64,000 nucleotides of DNA from Lysinibacillus agricola (GTDB lineage Bacteria; Bacillota; Bacilli; Bacillales_A; Planococcaceae), in assembly GCF_016638705.1 (NCBI RefSeq), contig NZ_CP067341.1, forward strand, positions 4,033,501 to 4,097,500, in the 5' to 3' direction. Position 1 is the first letter of the stretch, and each line of letters starts with the position of its first letter. This document shows, piece by piece, positions 58,495 to 64,000 of the stretch. The translations under genes were made by a program, and so were the position numbers. The notes under the pieces are model-generated. The model did no database searches, had not been told where the DNA came from, and saw nothing but the letters and a program-made list of their open reading frames with translations.

Positions 58495-58755
58495 TCAATT
58501 CTCATCCTTTCTTGGAGCGCCATAATTGAGCGCTTGTGAACTGTCGGATGCACCTGAAGTTGTTGGGTCGATGATAATACCAAGCAAACCTAAAATGCTT
58601 AGAACTGTCTCTGAAATAGCTGTAACTTGGTCGTTGTAAATTGTAATATCGATATTAAAAATGCCCGCTATTTGATTCGCAAGCACAAGTAGTAATGCAA
58701 TTAATGACACCCAAAACTGTTTGTGTTGTAAACGTACTTTCCAATTAATCTTCAT
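58495..58755 (-). CDS. Phage holin (phi LC3 type)
   Basis: 86 residues: basic N-terminus (MKINWKVRLQHKQF), one clear membrane helix WVSLIALLLVLANQIAGIF, a second helix around AISETVLSILGLLGIIID, then DPTTSGASDSSQAL and a charged tail, the pattern of the phi LC3 holins. I chose ATG 58755 because AAAGGAG lies upstream. It releases the endolysin at lysis. Confidence 0.88.
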   Translation of the reverse strand: MKINWKVRLQHKQFWVSLIALLLVLANQIAGIFNIDITIYNDQVTAISETVLSILGLLGIIIDPTTSGASDSSQALNYGAPRKDEN

Positions 58756-59014
58756 GCTGTACACTCTCCTTTTTATTCTTTTGAATACCTGCAACTTTTT
58801 CTAACACAACGATTCGCACTTCATGATTATTGATGCGCTTTGCAGATTCTTTTGAGGTTTCGTCAACCTCATTTAAATGTTGATTTAATCTTTCTATGCC
58901 ATTAGTTAAACTAAGTAGCGTTTTATTTAGATTGTTTGTAATGCGCCAAATGAATAAAAGTCCTGCAATTAATGCTGATACAATCGGTAACCAATTGTTA
59001 ATTGTTTCGACCAC
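58745..59014 (-). CDS. Small membrane/coiled-coil protein of the lysis cassette
   Basis: 89 residues: a membrane helix near the N-terminus (WLPIVSALIAGLLFIWRI), then a heptad-like helix (LNKTLLSLTNGIERLNQHLN, SAKRINNHEVRIVVLEKVAG). I chose GTG at 59014 (GGTG about 7 nt upstream); the frame is open to 59035. Similar small proteins precede holins in many phages of Firmicutes and are often called XhlA-like or holin-associated; exact role unknown. Confidence 0.65.
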   Translation of the reverse strand: MVETINNWLPIVSALIAGLLFIWRITNNLNKTLLSLTNGIERLNQHLNEVDETSKESAKRINNHEVRIVVLEKVAGIQKNKKESVQHED

Positions 59015-59039
59015 TGATCTCACCTTCATTTCCAATATA

Positions 59040-59119
59040 AAAGCCCTCCACAGATGATTGTGGAAGGCATATTCCTAAAAACATTTGAATATTAAAAAGC
59101 ACCCTCGATTGAGAGTGCC
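59040..59119 (-). terminator. Two hairpins between the DUF4177 gene and the lysis cassette
   Basis: GCACTCTCAATCGAGGGTGC then TTTTTAATA (59092-59119), and CCTTCCACAATC...GATTGTGGAAGG-like stem with TTTTAT (59040-59070), both reading on the minus strand. The first should end the tail/DUF4177 transcript. Confidence 0.65.
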
Positions 59120-59124
59120 AAGAA

Positions 59125-59316
59125 TTATTCTTTATGTCTTTTGAAAAACAATTTGATATTTGTGTCGTTCTTTGATTCTTCCTGTATTGCAGAAACTAAT
59201 TCCCACCCATCAGAACCGTTTTCGTTTAGAAGATTAATTAATGATTCATCAACATTCGGAATCTGACGATCATTTACTTTCGGTATAAAGGTAAAAACTT
59301 TATATTCCCAATTCAT
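59125..59316 (-). CDS. DUF4177 family protein
   Basis: 63 residues: MNWEYKVFTFIPKVNDRQIP, VDESLINLLNENGSDGWELV, then FFKRHKE, the pattern of DUF4177 (WEYKV... and GWELV). GGAGGAATT is just upstream of ATG 59316. Found in many phages and mobile elements; function unknown. Confidence 0.75.
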   Translation of the reverse strand: MNWEYKVFTFIPKVNDRQIPNVDESLINLLNENGSDGWELVSAIQEESKNDTNIKLFFKRHKE

Positions 59317-59466
59317 ATAATTCCTCCTTTCGTCTTTACCATAATTCGACAAAAGGAAAGTATTCCCTGCTATTTTAGACATAAAAAATAACGCTAGCTT
59401 ATGCTGCGTTTCTCTTAAATCATATTAATATTCTCACTCTGGGAAAGTACATTATACTTACCGCCT

Positions 59467-60621
59467 TTAATTTAGTGGCGGAATAAATTCATACGTGATC
59501 TTCATAACCTGTTTATCAGTCTTTGTAATTGGATTAGCTAACAGTGCGCGAGAACCGAACATACTCATCTTTCTATGCATGTACCCAGAAGAGAATAACC
59601 AACCATCATGAATTAATAGAACGTTATTTTCAGTCATTCTCCAAGCCTTAGCACCTTTAACGAACCAACTCCCCATAATCATACCATCTTCAAAGTAACT
59701 AAGTTGGCCTTTACTGTATGATGGATCAGTAGTTAGAATAGGCTCTCGGCGTAATTCATTAAATGTCTGATCAAAGTACATTAATTCACGCGCAGATGAA
59801 GGATAGTTTGCAACTACAAATTCTTGAGTTTTTTCATTATAAAGTATACCTCCGGTGTAGCCATTACCAAAGTCTTTAACTTTAGTTATTTTTCCTGGAC
59901 TGTCAAGGCTGGCCTTTATTATTGTGTAAGTTGATTTGTCGCATATAAAGTAGATAAAGCCATCTACGATACAGCTTTGTTTAATATCAGAATAGTTTGA
60001 GAAACCTTCCCAAGGAAACTTACCTAGCAGTACCCAATCGTCAGAGTATACATATACACCTGAAGATTTTGCAACGTAGTACTTATTTTCTGAATGTGAC
60101 ACGGCATATGCTCCTGATAAAGGTGCAAACCCCTTATTGTTAGTGTAAGGTGCCCTACCGTCTGGTGGGCCAAAATAGACACTTTTAATTTCACCATTAG
60201 CGGCATTAGTAGGGAAATCAAATACAAGTTTTACATACCCCCAACGGTTAACTGTTTCTGCTATATTAACTGTACCTCTTAGAGGATCAGCGCCTGTAAA
60301 TACCTCAGAAGATGACGCCCATCCAATAGTGTTACCATTAATAAGCCACTCTTTAGACGGATCCTCTGGATGCGCTGCGTCAGTTAGGATTATTCGACCA
60401 AACATATCGTAGTATTGATATAGTACCTCTTGCGAATCTACTGCTCTACGATAAGTGAAGATGTTATTAATAGCTGCTGCGAACAAAGTTGTAAGTACAT
60501 CGTTTGCAATAAAGTTATGCTGCCCGATTTCCTGTACTAATTCACCAGTAGAAGCGTCAACTAATTCTATCTTAAGTTGTCCTTTTGCATGCAATGCAGG
60601 CAAGTCAATTTTCTCTATCAT
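59467..60621 (-). CDS. Putative phage tail-fibre/receptor-associated protein
   Basis: 384 residues. The N-terminal part (about 1-130, VDASTGELVQEIGQHNFIAN, WLINGNTIGWASS) resembles tail-associated connector modules. From about 165 a repetitive beta-propeller-like region follows (VYVYSDDWVLLGKFPWEGF, FICDKSTYTIIKASLDSPGK, NNVLLIHDGWLFSSG). It overlaps the collagen-like tail protein by 4 nt. The position at the end of the tail module suggests a receptor-binding or fibre role; this is inference. Confidence 0.65.
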   Translation of the reverse strand: MIEKIDLPALHAKGQLKIELVDASTGELVQEIGQHNFIANDVLTTLFAAAINNIFTYRRAVDSQEVLYQYYDMFGRIILTDAAHPEDPSKEWLINGNTIGWASSSEVFTGADPLRGTVNIAETVNRWGYVKLVFDFPTNAANGEIKSVYFGPPDGRAPYTNNKGFAPLSGAYAVSHSENKYYVAKSSGVYVYSDDWVLLGKFPWEGFSNYSDIKQSCIVDGFIYFICDKSTYTIIKASLDSPGKITKVKDFGNGYTGGILYNEKTQEFVVANYPSSARELMYFDQTFNELRREPILTTDPSYSKGQLSYFEDGMIMGSWFVKGAKAWRMTENNVLLIHDGWLFSSGYMHRKMSMFGSRALLANPITKTDKQVMKITYEFIPPLN

Positions 60622-61157
60622 AGCTTATCCTCCAATACAATGCCGTGTGATGTAATAACTTGACGTGGTTCATTAGTGACCTTCTCTGTCTTCATAGCAG
60701 GTCCTAAAGGAACGCCACTAGCTCCGCCTGAACCACCACCATTTATAACAGCGTTTGCTACAACTTTATTCCAGTCATCTTCAGTTCCTTTGAAGCCAGC
60801 AGCAACAGCAGCAGGATAAGAATTGTCACCCTTAAGTGAATTTAGCCATTCTTGCTCAGTGCCTACAAAGCCATTCTTAACCGCAACTTGGTAAGCTGAA
60901 TCCCCAGGATTCCCTTTCGGACCTGGTGGACCTTGCTCTCCACTACCACCTGAAGTTGTTTGAGGGACAAACTTCTCACCATCCCAATATTGCGGTATGA
61001 CTGCGCCAACTGCATCACGGATTAGCTTCTTTTTTGTAAAATCAATATCTTCGCCACCTGGTACTATAAAAACTTCCTTTACATCATCCCAACCCTGACT
61101 AGGTATAGGGCTTCCCAATGCATCACGGATTAACTTTTCTTGATTAATTTTCGTCAT
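60618..61157 (-). CDS. Phage tail protein with short collagen-like stretch
   Basis: 179 residues. Two related N-terminal segments (KLIRDALGSPIPSQGWDDV and KLIRDAVGAVIPQYWDGEKF) precede a collagen-like run GEQGPPGPKGNPGDSAY. The phage motif VAVKNGFVGTEQEWLNSLKG is then repeated as AAVAAGFKGTEDDWNKVV. This layout is common in tail fibres and baseplate proteins of Firmicutes phages and probably supports trimerisation. It overlaps the next gene by 4 nt. Confidence 0.75.
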   Translation of the reverse strand: MTKINQEKLIRDALGSPIPSQGWDDVKEVFIVPGGEDIDFTKKKLIRDAVGAVIPQYWDGEKFVPQTTSGGSGEQGPPGPKGNPGDSAYQVAVKNGFVGTEQEWLNSLKGDNSYPAAVAAGFKGTEDDWNKVVANAVINGGGSGGASGVPLGPAMKTEKVTNEPRQVITSHGIVLEDKL

Positions 61158-61161
61158 ATTA

Positions 61162-62376
61162 TCACCTTCTGTAGTTTGCTAATGGCATCCGTTTGCACTT
61201 CACGCTTTTTCTTATTGGTGAAAAACGTAATCTTGGATACTCGCCTTCTTTGATTTTCCACACATTTTCAAAATCCCAACCTATATAATTCTCCTGTGTT
61301 TTCATTTGTGCTGTAGTGCGAGCTTCTGGAAACTTAGGATTCCCTAATATAGGTTCCCAATAGTTTTCCCACAATTCCCCTGAAATTGGTTTAGCTCTAT
61401 AAAAAGGAGGATACCGTTCTGGAGGTTCTGTCCAATCATCTCCCCAATAGTTATAATCTTGATCACCTTGAGTTTTAATACATACATAGATATTCTCGTC
61501 TGTCCCTTTGACCAAGGCACCTCCACCATAATCGTTATACCAAACATCATCTTCCCAACTGTAATTAATTAGAGTTTCAGCATCGCCATAACAGGATGTC
61601 ATCTCATTCGAATCGTTAGATGCTAATAAAAATAACATCCCAATACTCCACTTATCAGTTATTAAATTAGTCATATCACCAGTAATTAAACCAGCAGCAT
61701 AGCAATTTTTATATTTACTTTCAGATAGATAAGAATTCCCACTAAAAATACCACCTCGCAAGTAAGTGGTATCCGGTGTCAAAAGTAATTTAGTTACAGT
61801 ACCTGTAGCAGAGCAATTTTCATAGTTAGTACGAGCACAACTTCCACAAAAACAGCCGACATTGTAATAACCACTCACATTCGCATTAACTACTTCCATT
61901 TTCTTTATATTAGCTCCTTGTACATTGCCAAATGCTCCGCCAATTGTACCTCCATTAGTATCATTTACATCAGGCTCACTAATGGATATATTTTCAACAT
62001 TTGCATTCCGTAGTACTAATCCAACTAGTGATCCACAAGATGCATTTTCTTTATTATTTAATACTGTAGGTGTAATTAATCGCAAATTTTTGATAGTGCC
62101 ACTACCATCAAGTAAACCAAACAAACCAGCCTGAGAATGTTCTTCATTCACAATATTCAATCCATTAATATCAAAATTCCCACCATCATATGTCCCCCAA
62201 AATGGCGGCGTTGAACTGCCATTGCATATAGGGTCCCATGTACTGCTTATTGTTATATGTTCATTTTGCTTATAATGAAATTTTCCATCTAAATTTTTTT
62301 TATCAATGTCCCGCAAATCTTGTTCAGTTTTAATTAAAAATGGGTCATCTTTTGTACCAGTTCCACCACTAAACAT
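61162..62376 (-). CDS. Phage tail protein with GLUG-type repeats
   Basis: 404 residues. It starts FSGGTGTKDDPFLIKTEQDL (a common entry of beta-helix/GLUG proteins, GTGTxxDPFxI). Repeated strands follow, such as AGLFGLLDGSGTIKNLRL, CGSLVGLVLRNANVENISIS, GGTIGGAFGNVQGANIKKME, YNVGCFCGSCARTNYENCSA and RGGIFSGNSYLSESKYKNCY, i.e. a right-handed repeat with G-x-F/L-G cores. I chose ATG 62376 because GGAGAGGGG is upstream. It overlaps the previous gene by 8 nt. Such modules act as adhesin or fibre shafts. Confidence 0.72.
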   Translation of the reverse strand: MFSGGTGTKDDPFLIKTEQDLRDIDKKNLDGKFHYKQNEHITISSTWDPICNGSSTPPFWGTYDGGNFDINGLNIVNEEHSQAGLFGLLDGSGTIKNLRLITPTVLNNKENASCGSLVGLVLRNANVENISISEPDVNDTNGGTIGGAFGNVQGANIKKMEVVNANVSGYYNVGCFCGSCARTNYENCSATGTVTKLLLTPDTTYLRGGIFSGNSYLSESKYKNCYAAGLITGDMTNLITDKWSIGMLFLLASNDSNEMTSCYGDAETLINYSWEDDVWYNDYGGGALVKGTDENIYVCIKTQGDQDYNYWGDDWTEPPERYPPFYRAKPISGELWENYWEPILGNPKFPEARTTAQMKTQENYIGWDFENVWKIKEGEYPRLRFSPIRKSVKCKRMPLANYRR

Positions 62377-64000
62377 AATCCCCCTCTCCTTCTTCTTCCT
62401 CTGTCCCCTCTTGACACACGGCTTGTACACTTATATCTACATTTCCACTTTTCAGTCCTTTTAATTTAATTTTTACTCCTATATATTTATCTTCTGCATC
62501 ATCTTTATTTAATTCCCATAGTGCTACTATTGGCTCTGTTTGTTCTACCTGGCCAATCCCCGTAGTCACACTAATTACTTCATCATAGGAAGTTGTAAAA
62601 AGAAAATCAGCCCCTTCACTACCTACTGATACAGTTTCCGACTCTAAATAATATGTTGGTCCAAGTAAACCAGGGTCAACAATCTCATCATTTTGTGCTG
62701 TAAATCTAATAGCATACCAAGCTTGCCTGTGCTTTGATGAGTCAAATTCTGATGGTGGTTTTTCAAGAATGCTAATAACAATGTACATCACATTTTTGCG
62801 TGGGAAAGTCCAGTCCTTTATACCCTCGTATGATCTGTTAGTTCTTATACCTTTACTGCTGTAAGTACGTATACCAACATAATAAGAACGATATTTTCTT
62901 AATAACGTCAAGCGTAATCCGTTGTGTTCGAGTAATGCTGTATAAAATATTTCTGCTTGGATGGCATTTAATGAAGGACTAGCAGGTACTGACACATCAT
63001 TTAATTGCAAACAATTTACTTCTCCAATACGTAACTCGTACAGAGGTTCAAATGGTATCTTTTCGAAAGCAACGCCATACACCACATTCTTATGAACAGT
63101 TGGATCAAATTCTGAATTTGGAACTTCTGAAACAGAAACTACTAAGTATTCTGCATCATCACGCGGCAGTTTCCAATTGGGCAACTGATCTCTTATCGTT
63201 TCGTAATCGTACACAAATGGGGCACCATCAGAGCTGAACGTCACAATAGTTATTTTATAATTACTAAATTCACGCCTTAATGATAATTTAATACCTCCGT
63301 ACTCTTGCATCAGATGATAGTTTAACTTGACAGAAAAATCATCAAGCTCTAGATTTTCACCTTCTGTGTCAATTAACAAGCTACTGTTGCCTAACATGTT
63401 GTTCTTACCAATTTTAAATTCACGTAACGGGTCAATATAAACTTTATTGAATTTCACTGCATAATCTCTTACTTTGTGAATCTCTGGATTAAGTTGTTCG
63501 AGAGGCACTTCACTTATGGTAATACTGATTGCTTGCATTTTAGGTTTTGGAAATGTCCAGTTACTCATGACGTCAGCTATTTTCTCAAGTTTGTATTCTT
63601 CATATTGATTGTCCTCATACCACTCACTGATGTACACGTGGTACCTACTGTATTGGGGCTTAACCTTTAAAGACATACCTTTTAGTTCACCTTGGATATA
63701 ATAATCAATAGAGGTAGATATATTGTCAGGTAAGATTTCTTCCTCGCCAAGTTCGATTCCATCAAGAGCCATACAATTGATCTTGCCCATTTGCCAGCTC
63801 TGCAAAAAGTAATTTAAGGTAGGGTCTTCTTTCTCTTCATATCCCTTATCTTCATTCATGATATTCACAATATCACGTATAACCTGCCCTACATCCAACT
63901 TCGGTACTTCTTTAAATAAAGGATTATAACGTTTACCTACGATACGTTCCGTTGCATCAATGGCTAAATCTGTATCAATCATGCGAACGGTATCCCCTAG
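62369..64000 (-). CDS. C-terminal part of a phage tail-tip (Tal/prophage tail) protein with a triplicated domain, runs off window
   Basis: The frame is open to the window end: before the first ATG (63982) it reads LGDTVR, continuing into MIDTDLAIDATERIVGKRYN. That is the end of a prophage tail endopeptidase-like domain (LGDTV.VID.DL...R.V), so the real start lies beyond 64000. About 415 residues follow with three copies of a roughly 130-residue beta module (GKINCMALDG / GKNNMLGNSS / GEVNCLQLND at the start, NWTFPKPKMQ / NWKLPRDDAE / DWTFPRKNVM near the end). A distinct C-terminal domain ends EEEEGEGDYV. Confidence 0.75.
   Translation of the reverse strand, partial: LGDTVRMIDTDLAIDATERIVGKRYNPLFKEVPKLDVGQVIRDIVNIMNEDKGYEEKEDPTLNYFLQSWQMGKINCMALDGIELGEEEILPDNISTSIDYYIQGELKGMSLKVKPQYSRYHVYISEWYEDNQYEEYKLEKIADVMSNWTFPKPKMQAISITISEVPLEQLNPEIHKVRDYAVKFNKVYIDPLREFKIGKNNMLGNSSLLIDTEGENLELDDFSVKLNYHLMQEYGGIKLSLRREFSNYKITIVTFSSDGAPFVYDYETIRDQLPNWKLPRDDAEYLVVSVSEVPNSEFDPTVHKNVVYGVAFEKIPFEPLYELRIGEVNCLQLNDVSVPASPSLNAIQAEIFYTALLEHNGLRLTLLRKYRSYYVGIRTYSSKGIRTNRSYEGIKDWTFPRKNVMYIVISILEKPPSEFDSSKHRQAWYAIRFTAQNDEIVDPGLLGPTYYLESETVSVGSEGADFLFTTSYDEVISVTTGIGQVEQTEPIVALWELNKDDAEDKYIGVKIKLKGLKSGNVDISVQAVCQEGTEEEEGEGDYV

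Larger units (their letters stand above)
52977..64000. mobile_element. Prophage end (partial): cargo, regulator, lysis and tail-fibre genes
   Basis: From the radC junction the order is cargo genes, a divergent regulator region, endolysin, holin, membrane/coiled-coil protein, tail-fibre-like proteins and a tail-tip protein that runs off the window. This is the right-hand end of a siphovirus-type temperate phage. The integrase and capsid genes are beyond the window. Positions 52977-53434 hold no credible gene; there is a plus-strand terminator (AAGACCAC / GTGGTCTT, 53155-53185). Confidence 0.88.

Overview
The window looks like the chromosome of a low-GC, endospore-forming member of the Bacillales, most likely Lysinibacillus or a close relative. 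The evidence is the gene order around relA, trp, secDF-comN-spoVB-yajC-tgt-queA-ruvBA and pheAB-obgE-spo0B-rpmA-rplU-spoIVFBA-minDC-mreDCB, the sporulation genes (safA, spoVB, spo0B, spoIVFA/B, a BclB-like spore-surface protein), the AT-rich sequence and strong GGAGG ribosome binding sites. The genus is inferred from general knowledge, not from a search.

Layout. 0-13 kb, mostly minus strand: a DUF2642 gene, dtd and relA, then a variable block (psuK-psuG, an MFS transporter with a divergent MarR regulator, a broken phzF), then apt and recJ. In Bacillus subtilis recJ-apt-relA-dtd are contiguous, so about 6.5 kb of accessory DNA appears to separate relA from apt. 13-19.5 kb: trpEDCFBA on the minus strand behind a tryptophan-specific T-box leader and a near-consensus promoter; the TrpE is strikingly divergent at its catalytic motifs. 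19.7-31.5 kb: a chemotaxis receptor, then the secDF to ruvA housekeeping block. 31.7-37.3 kb: a kinase-like gene, safA, niaR, a DCC thiol oxidoreductase, pheA and pheB. 37.3-45.8 kb: obgE to mreB. Eight intergenic repeats of one mosaic family (GC-rich for this genome, with hairpins that covary and a 37-bp unit that is tandemly amplified in one copy) lie between genes from 5.6 to 39.4 kb, and none was seen in the prophage.

46.5-53 kb holds the most unusual structure. Upstream of mreB, where radC belongs, only the 3' part of radC is present. It is split by three group II introns: 46532-47522 (mostly lacking its ORF), 47619-50412 and 50468-52946. All lie in the sense orientation and all have GTGCG 5' ends and AY 3' ends. 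Joining the four exon pieces restores an uninterrupted RadC C-terminus including the HNHPSG metal-binding motif. Both large introns encode a reverse transcriptase/maturase, and each is interrupted by exactly one nonsense codon in the RT domain. Upstream of codon NAS of radC the homology stops, and a prophage begins.

53-64 kb is the end of that prophage. It carries a spore-surface BclB-like cargo gene, an HTH gene carrying three nonsense codons, a small zinc-ribbon-like gene diverging from a small Cro/CI-type regulator over four operator-like repeats, a lipoprotein, a small exported protein, then a minus-strand GH25 endolysin, holin, membrane/coiled-coil protein, DUF4177 protein and tail-fibre/tail-tip genes. 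The last gene runs off the window. The order (tail, lysis, cargo, attachment site) is that of a typical temperate siphovirus, with radC as the insertion target.
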